DNA of 64,000 nucleotides from Jatrophihabitans sp. (GTDB lineage Bacteria > Actinomycetota > Actinomycetes > Mycobacteriales > Jatrophihabitantaceae): NCBI GenBank assembly GCA_036399055.1, contig DASWNX010000021.1, positions 62,001 to 126,000 of the forward strand. Direction: 5' to 3'. Within the stretch, counting starts at the first letter, position 1. Every line of letters starts with the position of its first letter. The notes beneath the pieces are model-generated. The model was not told the DNA's origin and made no database searches. It worked only from the letters and a program-made list of their open reading frames with translations. Of the stretch, positions 20,141 through 28,921 are shown piece by piece. The position numbers and the translations under genes are program-made.

Positions 20141-21709
20141 ATGAACGATGAGACCACGCCGTCGGCGGCGAACTCCGCCACCGCCGAATCAGCCGTCGAG
20201 CCCACGTCCGAGACCGCTGCCGGACCGACCGACGGCACCAGCTCGCACGACATCCCGCTGCCGGCGGGCCTGGCCAAGGCGATGGCCGAGAACTGGGACC
20301 CGGCGCCGCCGATGCCGCACCCGGCCAGCCGGAACGGGGCCCCCTCGCCCGGCGCGGCCACCTTCGCCCGCAACCGGGCGGCGCTGTCGGCTGCCTTCGG
20401 CGGCCAGCTGGTGGTCATCCCGGCCGGGGCGCCCAAGGTCCGCTCCAACGACACCGACTACAGCTTTCGCGCGTGGTCGGGTTTCACCTGGCTGACCGGT
20501 GAGACGGTCGAGGGCGCGGTGCTGGTGCTGGCTCCGTCCGGCGCCGGCCCCGGCTCGGGCCACACCGCCGCGCTGTACGTGCGCGAGTACGAGGGCCCCG
20601 GGCAGCCGGGCTACTTCACCAACCGCGTCCGTGGCGCGATCTGGGTCGGCAACGTTCCCACGGTCGCCGACACCGAGGCGGTGCTGGGCGTCTCGACCCG
20701 GCCGCTGTCAGAGCTCGGCCGCGACCTGCAGGCCCATCGCGGCCGGCCGGCGCTGGCCCCGCGCGGTGTCGACCCGGACGTCGACGCGCTGCTGCCGTCC
20801 GCGGAGTCCGGCCGGCTGGCCGAGGTGATCGACGAGCTCAGGCTGGTCAAGGACGACTGGGAGGTCAGCCAGCTGCAGGCCGCCTGCGACGCCACCGCGC
20901 GCGGCTTCGCCGACGTCGCCGCCGAGCTTCCGGCCGTGCTGGCCCGAGGCGGGCGCCGCGGCGAGCGCTGGCTTGAGGGGACGTTCTGGCGGCGGGCTCG
21001 GCTGGAGGGCAACGAGGTCGGCTACGGCTCGATCGTCGGCGCCGGCCAGCACGCGACCACCCTGCACTGGTGGCGCAATGACGGCGATCTGGCCGAGGGC
21101 CAGCTGCTGCTGGCCGACATGGGCGTCGAGGTCGACTCGCTGTTCACCGCCGACGTGACGCGCACCATGCCGGTGAACGGCGTCTGGACCGACGCCCAGC
21201 GCCAGCTGTACGGCGCCGTGCTCGAGTCGCAGGAGGCCGCGATTGCCGAGGTGAAGGCCGGAGCGGACTTTCTCGCCGCCCACCGGGCCGCGATGTGGGT
21301 GCTGGCCGATCACCTGCACTCCTGGGGCGTGCTGCCGGTGACCGCTGACGTCGCGTGCGCCAGCGACGTCGAAGCCCCGGGAGCGGGCCTGCACCGCCGC
21401 TACACGCTGCACGGGGTGAGCCACATGCTCGGCATCGACGTCCACGACTGCGCGGCAGCCCGGGACGAGACCTATCGCAGCGGCCCGCTGGGCTCCGGCT
21501 ACGTCCTGACCGTCGAGCCCGGGCTGTACTTCCAGCCCAACGACCTGTCGGTGCCGGCGGAGTGGCGCGGCATCGGAATCCGGATCGAGGACGACATCCT
21601 GGTCACCGACGGGGCGCCGGTGAACCTGTCCGGCAGCCTGCCCCGCCAGCCGGATGAGATCACCGCCTGGATGCGCGAGGCGCAGTCACAGCCGACCAAT
21701 CGGCTGTGA
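20141..21709 (+). CDS. Aminopeptidase P family (M24B) Xaa-Pro peptidase
   Basis: The 522-residue protein has an acidic Ser/Thr/Ala-rich N-terminal extension of about 45 residues, then an AMP_N domain (FARNRAALSAAFGG, YSFRAWSGFTWLTGE) and the pita-bread metallopeptidase domain. Dimetal ligands fall in LLADMGVEVDSLFTADVTRT, LHGVSHMLGIDVHD, LTVEPGLYF and GIRIEDDILV. It removes N-terminal residues ahead of proline. Size and motif order match bacterial PepP. Confidence 0.93.
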   Translation: MNDETTPSAANSATAESAVEPTSETAAGPTDGTSSHDIPLPAGLAKAMAENWDPAPPMPHPASRNGAPSPGAATFARNRAALSAAFGGQLVVIPAGAPKVRSNDTDYSFRAWSGFTWLTGETVEGAVLVLAPSGAGPGSGHTAALYVREYEGPGQPGYFTNRVRGAIWVGNVPTVADTEAVLGVSTRPLSELGRDLQAHRGRPALAPRGVDPDVDALLPSAESGRLAEVIDELRLVKDDWEVSQLQAACDATARGFADVAAELPAVLARGGRRGERWLEGTFWRRARLEGNEVGYGSIVGAGQHATTLHWWRNDGDLAEGQLLLADMGVEVDSLFTADVTRTMPVNGVWTDAQRQLYGAVLESQEAAIAEVKAGADFLAAHRAAMWVLADHLHSWGVLPVTADVACASDVEAPGAGLHRRYTLHGVSHMLGIDVHDCAAARDETYRSGPLGSGYVLTVEPGLYFQPNDLSVPAEWRGIGIRIEDDILVTDGAPVNLSGSLPRQPDEITAWMREAQSQPTNRL

Positions 21710-21770
21710 CCGGGACGGACCACGGCCTAGCCCTACCGGGACGCTCGGTGTCAGCAGCGCCGGCGGGCTG

Positions 21771-22199
21771 TTAGGCCTCCTCGCCACGCGAGCGCCGCAG
21801 CCGCTTCACGCCTGAGCGACGCCGCTTGGACTCCAGCCTGCGCTCGGTCGAGCCCCGCGTCGGGCGGGTCGCCCGGCGCGACGGCGGGGCCGGCGCGGTC
21901 GCCTCGGTGAGGATCTGGATCAGGCGCTGCTCGGCTGCCTCGCGGTTTCTCAACTGCGAACGGTGCTCCGACGCCGTGACCGTCAGGACGCCGTCGGTCA
22001 GCCGCCCTGCCAGCCGTTGCAGGGCTCGCTCGCGCAGCACGGGGCCGAGCGAGGCCGACCCGGCGACGTCGAAGATCAACTCGGCTCGGGTGTCGGAGGT
22101 GTTCACGCTCTGCCCGCCGGGGCCGGAGGACCGCGAGAACCGCCAGGAGAGCTCAGCCTCGGCAATCAGCGCCGAGCGGACTCGCAGAGGACCGGGCAT
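21771..22199 (-). CDS. arfB: Alternative ribosome-rescue factor / peptidyl-tRNA hydrolase ArfB
   Basis: The 142-residue protein carries the GGQ catalytic motif in FSRSSGPGGQSVNTSDTRAE near the N-terminus. It ends in a basic tail (RLESKRRRSGVKRLRRSRGE) of the kind that enters the empty mRNA channel. It releases nascent chains from ribosomes stalled without a stop codon. The short length without RF1/RF2 domain 1 distinguishes it from release factors. It is convergent with the M24 peptidase. Confidence 0.93.
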   Translation of the reverse strand: MPGPLRVRSALIAEAELSWRFSRSSGPGGQSVNTSDTRAELIFDVAGSASLGPVLRERALQRLAGRLTDGVLTVTASEHRSQLRNREAAEQRLIQILTEATAPAPPSRRATRPTRGSTERRLESKRRRSGVKRLRRSRGEEA

Positions 22200-22271
22200 C
22201 AGGCCACTCTGCCGCTGTCAGCGGTGTTTGTCGCCCGAGTTCTGCTCGAAGGGCCCCCGCACCGCCGACCG

Positions 22272-22628
22272 TTAACGCTCGGCTGGGGGCTCTGAGCGGG
22301 GTCCGGCAGGAGGCCCGGCCGGTGGCTGCTTGGCCAGCCGCACCGGATCGCCGCCCAGCCGGGCAGCGGTGTCCGGGTCATCGGCGTCCGGGTCAGCAGG
22401 GGCCACGCCGCCGGCGGCGGCAGCGGTGCTGACACCGTCAGCGCCTGCGCCGTCGGTGCCCGCGGCGCCGTAACCGGGAAACCGCTCCGGTAGCCGGCGG
22501 AGATGACCCGACATCGAGCGGTACAGCAGGTACACCGCGATGACCAGCACCAGCACCACGAACAGTCCGATGGGGCTGCCCTTGCCGGTGTCAGAGGCGG
22601 CCAGCACCGCCGGGGCGTGCTGGCTCAC
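22272..22628 (-). CDS. Small single-pass membrane protein next to mca
   Basis: The 118-residue protein has one transmembrane segment at about residues 19-37 (PIGLFVVLVLVIAVYLLYRS), then a basic stretch and a low-complexity Ala/Gly/Asp/Pro tail. Its ATG overlaps the mca stop by 4 nt. A small membrane protein occupies the same place between mca and greA in mycobacteria. No function is known to me; coupling to mca hints at a role near mycothiol metabolism. Confidence 0.78.
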   Translation of the reverse strand: MSQHAPAVLAASDTGKGSPIGLFVVLVLVIAVYLLYRSMSGHLRRLPERFPGYGAAGTDGAGADGVSTAAAAGGVAPADPDADDPDTAARLGGDPVRLAKQPPAGPPAGPRSEPPAER

Positions 22629-23608
22629 GAGGTCCGCGCCTTCTCGCGGACGCCGGCGAACAGGTCGTCCTCAGGGATCTCGGTGTCGACCAGCGAGCGG
22701 GCGAGCTCGAACTGCTCCCACGGAAAGACCTCGCGCTGGACGTCCAGGGGCACCTTGAAGAACCAGCCCTGCGGGTCGACCTGGGTGGCGTGCGCCAGCA
22801 AGGCGGCGTCCCGGCGGTCGAAGTGGTCGGCGCAGTACACACTGGTCGTCACCTTCGCCGCGCGCCTGCTGGCCGCGCGCTCCTCCCAGTTCGCCAGCCA
22901 TTCCTCATAGGGCGACTCCAGGCCGCGCTCGACCAGGGCGGTGTGAAAGGCCTCCACCCGCTCGCGGGTGAATGTCACGTCGTAATAGAGCTTGAGCGGT
23001 TGCCAGGGCTCCCCGGCGTCGGGAAAGGCCTCAGGGTCACCAGCCGCCTCGAAGGCCGCCACCGAGATCTCGTGGCAGCGAATGTGGTCGGGGTGGGGGT
23101 AGCCGCCGTTCTCGTTGTAGGTGGTCAGCACGTGCGGGCGGAACCGGCGGATGACCTCGACCAACGCCCGGGTCGGCTCCTCCAACGGCGCCAGGGCGAA
23201 GCAACCCTCGGGAAGCGGCGGCAACGGGTCGCCCTCGGGCAGGCCGGAGTCGACGAAGCCCAGCCAGTGATGCTGGAAACCCAGCACCCGCTGGGCTTGC
23301 GCCATCTCGGCACGGCGGACCTCGTGGATGTTGTCCTCGATCTCGGGCCGGCCCTTGAGCGCGGGGTTGAGCACGTCGCCGCGCTCGCCTCCGGTGCAGC
23401 TGACCACCAGCACCTCGACGCCTTCGTCGACATAGCGGGCCATGGTGGCCGCGCCCTTGCTCGACTCGTCGTCCGGGTGGGCGTGCACGCACATCAGCCG
23501 CAGCTGCTCATCGGAACCGGCCGCGGCGGCCTCGGGAGCCGTGTCGCCGGCCGGGGTCGGCCCAGTGGCTGACGGCGCGGGCAAGGAAGGAACAGAAGTG
23601 TCGGGCAC
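22625..23608 (-). CDS. mca: Mycothiol S-conjugate amidase
   Basis: Mca cleaves mycothiol S-conjugates to mercapturic acids for export. It is a LmbE/PIG-L-fold zinc amidase: zinc ligands in VHAHPDDESSKGAATMARY and GGYPHPDHIRCHE. SCTGGERGDVLNPALKG and ENGGYPHPDH separate Mca from generic LmbE proteins. The start is uncertain: GTG 23608 is given, with an in-frame GTG at 23644 also possible. Either adds a Pro/Ala-rich tail before the core at LRLMCVHAHP. The gene is evidence that this organism makes mycothiol. Confidence 0.93.
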   Translation of the reverse strand: MPDTSVPSLPAPSATGPTPAGDTAPEAAAAGSDEQLRLMCVHAHPDDESSKGAATMARYVDEGVEVLVVSCTGGERGDVLNPALKGRPEIEDNIHEVRRAEMAQAQRVLGFQHHWLGFVDSGLPEGDPLPPLPEGCFALAPLEEPTRALVEVIRRFRPHVLTTYNENGGYPHPDHIRCHEISVAAFEAAGDPEAFPDAGEPWQPLKLYYDVTFTRERVEAFHTALVERGLESPYEEWLANWEERAASRRAAKVTTSVYCADHFDRRDAALLAHATQVDPQGWFFKVPLDVQREVFPWEQFELARSLVDTEIPEDDLFAGVREKARTS

Positions 23609-23817
23609 CCTGCCATTGTTCCCGATGGACCGGCTGAGGCCCACCCGCGGGGGGCGTGCCGACAGCGGAACCGGCCCGGGGGTGAGGGCGCTGGCGCGCT
23701 CGGCGGTCGGTTTCGCGGAACCTCAGCCGCCGGTGTTACGTTCTAGGACTTCAGGCAAACCGCCCGCACCTCTGACCGGCGCCACCTCTGGCCGGCGCAG
23801 CATTGGGGAGTCACACC

Positions 23818-24321
23818 GTGAGCACCGATACCTCGTCGACCAGCTGGCTTACCCAGGAGGCCTATGACCGCCTGTCGGCCGAACTCCAGAAGCTGATCGC
23901 CAACCGGCCGGTGATGGCCCAGGAGATCAATGACCGCCGGGAGGAGGGCGATCTGAAGGAGAACGGCGGCTACCACGCGGCGCGTGAGGAGCAGGGCAAG
24001 CAGGAGGGCCGCATCATGCAGCTGACCAAGCTGCTGCGCGAGGCCAAGGTCGGCGAGGCGCCCACCAGCGAAGGCACCGCCGGCCCCGGCATGGTGGTCA
24101 CCGTCCGGTTCGGCGAGGCCGACGACGACGACGAGGTCGAGACGTTCCTGATCGGCTCCCGCGAGGAGGCCGGCACCACCGACCTCGACGTGTACTCCTC
24201 AGCCTCGCCGCTGGGTCAGGCGTTGACCGGCGCCAAGGAGGGCGACGAGGTCTCCTACTCCACCCCCACCGGCAAGACGCTGACGGTGACCCTGCTCACT
24301 GCCAAGCCGTACCGCGGCTGA
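23818..24321 (+). CDS. greA: Transcription elongation factor GreA
   Basis: GreA stimulates transcript cleavage by backtracked RNA polymerase. GTG 23818 is preceded by GGGGAG 7-8 nt upstream, giving 167 residues. The N-terminal coiled coil with acidic tip ([20 protein letters not shown]) and the C-terminal FKBP-like domain ([16 protein letters not shown]) are complete. Position beside mca matches mycobacteria. Confidence 0.96.
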   Translation: MSTDTSSTSWLTQEAYDRLSAELQKLIANRPVMAQEINDRREEGDLKENGGYHAAREEQGKQEGRIMQLTKLLREAKVGEAPTSEGTAGPGMVVTVRFGEADDDDEVETFLIGSREEAGTTDLDVYSSASPLGQALTGAKEGDEVSYSTPTGKTLTVTLLTAKPYRG

Positions 24322-24385
24322 GCCCTGGCGCGAGGACTCGACTGACTGCTGAGGCCGGCCATAGCCGAAACACGGGTTGGCGACG

Positions 24386-24391
24386 TAGCGT
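24386..24391 (+). promoter_or_regulatory. Putative -10 of leaderless promoter (TAGCGT)
   Basis: TAGCGT ends 6 nt before GTG 24398 of the MoxR/BchI-like ATPase gene. No Shine-Dalgarno is present. Confidence 0.45.
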
Positions 24392-24397
24392 CGAACG

Positions 24398-25849
24398 GTG
24401 ACTACAGCACCGCAGAACACCACGCTGGGCCAGCTGCGCGCCTCCGGGCACGTGCACCGCGTCGTGAAGGCCGAGATCCGGCAGAATCTCATCGCCCGGC
24501 TGGCAGCCGGGCTGCCCAGCCTGCCGGGGATCGTCGGCTTCGACGACACGGTGGTGCCCGAGGTCGAGCGCGCGCTGCTGGCTGGCCACGACCTGGTGCT
24601 GCTGGGCGAGCGCGGCCAGGGCAAGACCAGGTTGATCAGGACCTTGACCGGGCTGCTCGACGAGTGGACGCCGGTGATCGTCGGCTCGGAGCTCAACGAG
24701 CACCCCTATGCCCCTATCACCCCTGCCTCTCGTCGGCTGCTGGAAGCGCTCGGCGACGAGCTGCCGGTCACCTGGAAGCACCGCAGCGAGCGCTACGGCG
24801 AGAAGCTGGCGACTCCGGACACCTCGGTCGGCGACCTGATCGGCGACGTCGACCCCATCAAGGTGGCCGAAGGCCGCTCCCTTGGCGATCCCGAGACGGT
24901 GCACTACGGCCTGGTGCCCCGCACCAACCGCGGCATCTTCGCGGTGAACGAGCTGCCCGACCTGGCTGAGCGGATCCAGGTGGCCATGCTCAACGTGCTC
25001 GAGGAGCGTGACATCCAGGTGCGCGGCTACCAGTTGCGGCTGCCGCTGGACCTATTGCTGGTCGCCAGCGCCAACCCTGAGGACTACACCAACCGCGGTC
25101 GCATCATCACCCCGCTCAAGGATCGCTTCGGCGCCGAGGTCCGCACCCACTACCCCATCGACCTCGACGACGAGCTGCGGCTGATCGCCCAGGAGGCCGC
25201 GGTGCTCTGGGAGGACGCCGACCAAGGCGGCGCCGACGGCACCGCGCACGGCGCCCCGCTGGTTCCCTCGCATCTGCTCGAGGTGGTGGCCCGGTTCGCC
25301 CGTAACGTTCGCGACGCCCCGCAGGTCGACCAGCGCTCGGGGGTCTCCGCCCGATTCGCGATCGCCGCGGTCGAGACGGTCGCCGCCTCAGCCGTCCGGC
25401 GGGCCGCGATCAACGGCGAGCCGGTCGCGGTCGCCCGGATCTCAGACCTGCCGGCGATCGTGCCGGCCGCCCGCGGCAAGGTCGAGTTCGAGGACACCGA
25501 CGAGGGACGCGAGTTCGAGGTGCTGGAGCACCTGCTGCGGCGAGCCATCGCAGAGACCGGTCGAGCCCGGCTGGCGGGCCTGGATCTTCGGCCGCTGCAA
25601 CAGAAATTCGACTCCGGATTGCTGGTGGAGTCCGGTGACACCGTCTCGGCGGACAAGTTGCTGGAGCAGCTGGGCACCATTCCGGGACTGGCGGCGCTGC
25701 TCGAACGGCTTGAGCCTGACAGCGTGCACGAGGGCCCGGCGACCGTGGGAATCGCCGCCGCCGCGGTCGAGTTCGCCTTGGAAGGGCTTTACCTGAACAA
25801 GCGGTTGGCCAAGGAGTCGGCCGGCAACCGAACGGTGTATGGCGCATGA
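24398..25849 (+). CDS. BchI/ChlI-like AAA+ ATPase (MoxR clade), partner of VWA protein
   Basis: The 483-residue AAA+ ATPase has Walker A GERGQGKT at about residues 68-75, the Walker B region FAVNELPDLAERIQ and LVASANPEDYTNRGRIITPL. The layout resembles the magnesium-chelatase I subunit but it lies with a VWA protein and no chlorophyll or cobalamin genes. AAA+/VWA pairs generally act together in metal insertion or complex activation. Mycobacteria have a similar pair (Rv0958/Rv0959, from memory). The stop forms the first ATGA of a MIRU-like repeat that links it to the VWA gene. Confidence 0.88.
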   Translation: MTTAPQNTTLGQLRASGHVHRVVKAEIRQNLIARLAAGLPSLPGIVGFDDTVVPEVERALLAGHDLVLLGERGQGKTRLIRTLTGLLDEWTPVIVGSELNEHPYAPITPASRRLLEALGDELPVTWKHRSERYGEKLATPDTSVGDLIGDVDPIKVAEGRSLGDPETVHYGLVPRTNRGIFAVNELPDLAERIQVAMLNVLEERDIQVRGYQLRLPLDLLLVASANPEDYTNRGRIITPLKDRFGAEVRTHYPIDLDDELRLIAQEAAVLWEDADQGGADGTAHGAPLVPSHLLEVVARFARNVRDAPQVDQRSGVSARFAIAAVETVAASAVRRAAINGEPVAVARISDLPAIVPAARGKVEFEDTDEGREFEVLEHLLRRAIAETGRARLAGLDLRPLQQKFDSGLLVESGDTVSADKLLEQLGTIPGLAALLERLEPDSVHEGPATVGIAAAAVEFALEGLYLNKRLAKESAGNRTVYGA

Positions 25850-25932
25850 GCGAGCATCGAGCGACGCAGGAGCGAGGAGCGCAGCGAATGCCAGCGATGA
25901 GCGCTCGCGCGAAGAGCCGGAAAGCCTCATGA
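25846..25932 (+). CDS. Mini-ORF in MIRU-like unit 1
   Basis: The 28-codon ORF starts ATG overlapping the upstream ATPase stop (MSEHRATQERGAQRMPAMSA...) and stops at TGA 25930, overlapping the next ATG. It is rich in Arg, Ala and Glu. It may serve only to pass ribosomes through the insert; a functional peptide is not implied. Confidence 0.4.
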   Translation: MSEHRATQERGAQRMPAMSARAKSRKAS

Positions 25933-26024
25933 GCGAGCATCGAGCGACGCAGGAGCGAGGAGCGCAGCGAATGCCAGCGATGAGCGCTCGCGCGAAGAGC
26001 CTCATGAGCGAGAAAACCGCATGA
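25929..26024 (+). CDS. Mini-ORF in MIRU-like unit 2
   Basis: The 31-codon ORF has the same first 24 residues as unit 1, then LMSEKTA. Its stop overlaps the ATG of the VWA gene at 26021, completing a chain of coupled starts. Confidence 0.4.
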   Translation: MSEHRATQERGAQRMPAMSARAKSLMSEKTA

Positions 26025-27967
26025 GCATCCGCTACGGCGCCTGGCATGGCGGAGCCGACCCGCTGGAACCGCCCTATGACATCCGTCAGGCGCTGGACGA
26101 GATCGGCGAGGACGTGCTGGCGGGGATGTCTCCGCGGACGGCGCTGAACCGGCTGATGCGCTCGGGGGTGGATGGCCGCAGCGGGTTGGACGCGCTGCGC
26201 CAGCGAGCCCGCAACCAGGCCCGGAAGCTGCGGAACTCCGGACGGTTGGACGGCACCCTGGACAAGGTGCGCCAGCTGCTGGACCAGGCGCTGGAAAGCG
26301 AGCGCGCCGCGCTCTTCCCCGACCCGGCCGACTCGGCACGACTGGCCGAGAGCGAGCTGGACGCGCTGCCCTCCGACACCTCCAGAGCCGTCCGGGAGCT
26401 GGCCGACTACCAGTGGCGCTCGCCGGAGGCCGCTGCTGCCTACCAGCAGATCTCGGACCTGCTGCGCTCAGAAGTGCTCGACGCTCAGTTCGCCGGGTTG
26501 CGCGATGCCCTGGCCAATCCCGATCCGCGCGCCATGGAGCAGATCCGGCAGATGCTGGCCGACCTCAACGAGCTCCTGGACGCCGATGCCCGCGGTGAGC
26601 ACACCGAGGCCGACTTCGCCGAGTTCATGGCCAAGCACGGCCAGTTCTTTCCCGACAACCCGGCCGACCTCGCCGAGCTCATCGACTCCCTCGCCCGGCG
26701 GGCAGCGGCGGCCGAGCGGCTGATGAACTCCCTCACCGCGCAGCAGCAAGCCGAACTCAGCTCGCTGATGGACCAGGCACTGGGCCAGGCGGGTCTGGGC
26801 GACCAGCTCAGCCGGCTTCAGCAGTCGCTGCGGGCTGCGCGTCCGGACCTGCCCTGGGGCGGCTCGGAGCGGATGTCGGGCGAGCAGCAGCTCGGCTACT
26901 CCGACGGCACCCAGGCCCTGGCCGAGCTGGCCGATCTGGACGAGCTGGCCGAACTAGCCGGGCAGGACTACCCCGGCGCCAGCCTGGCCGACATCGATGA
27001 GGAGCTCGTGGAGCGGGCGCTGGGCCAGCAGGCGGTCGAGGACCTCGACCAGTTGCGCCGGATCGAGCGTGAGCTGCAGCGGCAGGGCTATCTCGAACAG
27101 GGCAGCCGCGGTCTGGAGCTCAGCCCACGGGCCTTGCGCAGGCTGGGCAGCACCGCGCTGCGCAAGGTGTTCGCCGCTCTGGAGTCAGGTGGCCGCGGTG
27201 ACCACGACGTCCGTGACGCCGGGGCTGCCGGTGAGGTGACCGGCGCCAGCCGGCAATGGCGTTTCGGTGACGAGCAACCGCTGGACGTGGCGCGCACCGT
27301 GCAGAACGCCGTCCTTCGCTCGGGCTCGGGCCGGGTGCGGTTGAGCGCCGAGGATTTCGAGGTGGTCGAGACCGAGCGCCGTTCCTCGGCCGCGGTGGCG
27401 CTGCTGGTCGACATGTCGTACTCCATGGAACTGCGCGGCACCTGGGGCGAGGCCAAGACCACCGCGCTGGCATTGCACTCGCTGGTCAGCACGAAGTACC
27501 CGCAGGACGCCATCGAGATCATCGGGTTCTCTGACTACGCCCGCGTCATGACCCCCCGCGACCTGGTCAATCACGACTGGGAGCGGGTGTACGGCACCAA
27601 CCTGCAGCACGCGCTGATGTTGGCTCGCCGGCACCTGGACAAGCACCGGGGCGCCGAACCGGTGATCCTGGTGATCACCGACGGCGAGCCCACCGCCCAC
27701 CTGGCCGCCGACGGCTACTCCGACTTCTGCTGGCCCCCCTCGCGTGACACGATCGCGGCGACGGTGGCCGAAGTGCAGCGATGCACCCGGCGCGGCGCCA
27801 CCATCAACATCTTCATGCTCGATGACGAGCCGCGACTGGTCGACTTCATGCAGGAGGTGGGCCGCCGCAACGGCGGACGGGTGTTCCTGCCCAAGTCCGG
27901 CGCCCTTGGCGAGTACGTAGTGGCTGACTATCTCAAAGCCCGCAACGGACGCCGTCGAGCCGGCTGA
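26021..27967 (+). CDS. VWA-domain protein, partner of the BchI-like ATPase
   Basis: The 648-residue protein has an N-terminal helical region rich in Leu/Ala/Asp/Glu (about 1-420) and a C-terminal von Willebrand A domain. The MIDAS motif is D-x-S-x-S in LLVDMSYSMEL, with further metal or loop residues in YGTNLQHALML and VITDGEPTAHL. Such proteins act with MoxR/BchI-type ATPases. ATG 26021 is coupled to the repeat mini-ORF. The gene ends before a 14-bp hairpin shared with the convergent HU gene. Confidence 0.87.
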   Translation: MSIRYGAWHGGADPLEPPYDIRQALDEIGEDVLAGMSPRTALNRLMRSGVDGRSGLDALRQRARNQARKLRNSGRLDGTLDKVRQLLDQALESERAALFPDPADSARLAESELDALPSDTSRAVRELADYQWRSPEAAAAYQQISDLLRSEVLDAQFAGLRDALANPDPRAMEQIRQMLADLNELLDADARGEHTEADFAEFMAKHGQFFPDNPADLAELIDSLARRAAAAERLMNSLTAQQQAELSSLMDQALGQAGLGDQLSRLQQSLRAARPDLPWGGSERMSGEQQLGYSDGTQALAELADLDELAELAGQDYPGASLADIDEELVERALGQQAVEDLDQLRRIERELQRQGYLEQGSRGLELSPRALRRLGSTALRKVFAALESGGRGDHDVRDAGAAGEVTGASRQWRFGDEQPLDVARTVQNAVLRSGSGRVRLSAEDFEVVETERRSSAAVALLVDMSYSMELRGTWGEAKTTALALHSLVSTKYPQDAIEIIGFSDYARVMTPRDLVNHDWERVYGTNLQHALMLARRHLDKHRGAEPVILVITDGEPTAHLAADGYSDFCWPPSRDTIAATVAEVQRCTRRGATINIFMLDDEPRLVDFMQEVGRRNGGRVFLPKSGALGEYVVADYLKARNGRRRAG

Positions 27968-27970
27968 CAC

Positions 27971-28001
27971 GTGGTGGCTCGGCGGGTCGCCGAGCCACCA
28001 C
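27971..28001. terminator. Bidirectional terminator hairpin between VWA and HU genes
   Basis: A perfect 14-bp stem (gtggtggctcggcg / cgccgagccaccac) closes a GGT loop, immediately after the VWA stop and before the HU stop. No T-run follows, as is usual in high-GC actinobacteria. Confidence 0.75.
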
Positions 28002-28007
28002 ACTGTC

Positions 28008-28739
28008 TCAGCGAGCGCTCTTCGCCGGCGCCTTCCGGGCGGTGGTCTTCTTCGCCGGAGCGGCCTTGGCGGTGCTCTTGGCCGCGCTGGCCTTTGCCGG
28101 AGCGGCCTTGGCGGTGCTCTTGGCCGCGCTGGCCTTCGCCGGAGCGGTCTTGGCCGTCGTGGTCTTGGCAGCCGTGGTCTTGGCAGCCGTGCTCTTGGCC
28201 GTCGTGGTCTTGACCGGAGCCTTGGCAGCCGTGCTCTTGGCAGCCGTGCTCTTGGCCGTCGTGGTCTTGGCCGGAGCCTTGGCAGCCTTGGCCGGAGCCT
28301 TGGCGGCGGCGGTCGTCTTCGCCGGAGCAGCAGCCGAGCTCTTGGTGGCCCTGGCCGGCTTCACCGGAGTCGTCTTGGCAGCGCCGGTCTTGGCGGCTGC
28401 GGACTTGGCAGCCGGAGCAGCCTTGGCGGCGACCTTCTTGGCCGGCGCCTTGGCGAGCTTGCGGCGACCGGCGATGATCTCCTTGAATTCGGTTCCTGGG
28501 CGGAAGGCCGGCACTGAGGTCTTCTTGACCCGAACCTTGGCACCGGTAGCCGGGTTACGCCCGATGCGGGCTGCCCGGTCGCGCTTCTCGAAAGCGCCGA
28601 AACCGGTGAGGATCACCTTCTCGCCCTTGACGACGTTGGCGTACACCTCGTCGGTGATCGCATCCAGGATGGCTGCGGTGGACTTGTGGTCTGCATTCAG
28701 TCGAGCCGCGACGGCGTCGATGAATTGGGTCTTGTTCAA
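28008..28739 (-). CDS. hupB: HU-family nucleoid protein with long Lys/Ala-rich tail (HupB type)
   Basis: The start is TTG 28739, giving (M)NKTQFIDAVAARLNADHKST; GGGAGGACG sits just upstream, and no ATG fits. Residues 1-92 are a normal HU DNA-binding domain with the GFGAFEKRDRAARIGRNPAT arm. The rest, about 150 residues, is a degenerate AAKST/PAKxA/AKTTT repeat like the histone-H1-like tail of mycobacterial HupB, which binds DNA and RNA nonspecifically. A 42-bp DNA repeat (about 28056-28140) gives a duplicated C-terminal segment. The unusual start codon may limit synthesis. Confidence 0.93.
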   Translation of the reverse strand: MNKTQFIDAVAARLNADHKSTAAILDAITDEVYANVVKGEKVILTGFGAFEKRDRAARIGRNPATGAKVRVKKTSVPAFRPGTEFKEIIAGRRKLAKAPAKKVAAKAAPAAKSAAAKTGAAKTTPVKPARATKSSAAAPAKTTAAAKAPAKAAKAPAKTTTAKSTAAKSTAAKAPVKTTTAKSTAAKTTAAKTTTAKTAPAKASAAKSTAKAAPAKASAAKSTAKAAPAKKTTARKAPAKSAR

Positions 28740-28909
28740 GCTCGTCCTCCCAATGTGTTGTGATTCCAGCGGAAAGTGTGGCACCAATTGATCATCAATG
28801 TGAAATCTTGGCTCGTTTTGTTCTCGCGAGTCTTTTTCTGACTCAGCCGGCCTGGCCCGCCGCAGTCGTGATTTGCCCTGTGGAATAAGCGCTTTCGCGA
28901 GACGGCCGC

Positions 28910-28915
28910 TAATCT
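28910..28915 (+). promoter_or_regulatory. Putative -10 of leaderless GNAT promoter (TAATCT)
   Basis: TAATCT ends 6 nt before GTG 28922, and no Shine-Dalgarno is present. The 181-nt gap between the divergent HU and GNAT starts holds this and presumably the HU promoter. Confidence 0.45.
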
Positions 28916-28921
28916 GGCCTG

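Larger units (their letters stand above)
25846..26024 (+). repeat. Two tandem MIRU-like repeat units at an operon junction
   Basis: Unit 1 begins at ATGA 25846 and unit 2 at ATGA 25929. They share a block of about 73 bp, from atgagcgagcatcgagcg to gctcgcgcgaagagc. A third partial start (atgagcgag) is at 26004, and the next gene starts at ATGA 26021. Each unit stays open in frame and hands over to the next by an ATGA stop/start overlap. The structure is very like mycobacterial interspersed repetitive units. A related single unit lies at 36570-36659. Confidence 0.8.

Noticed and set aside
17857-20454. Very long minus-strand frame (about 865 codons) across the amidase and adenosine deaminase genes
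   Set aside because: It is antisense to amidase and runs out of frame through add. Its Arg/Gly/Pro-rich composition is the usual shadow of GC-rich third positions.
25846-26003. CRISPR array
   Set aside because: Only two direct units of about 73 bp without unique spacers; they are coding-through, ATGA-linked repeats and no cas genes are present.
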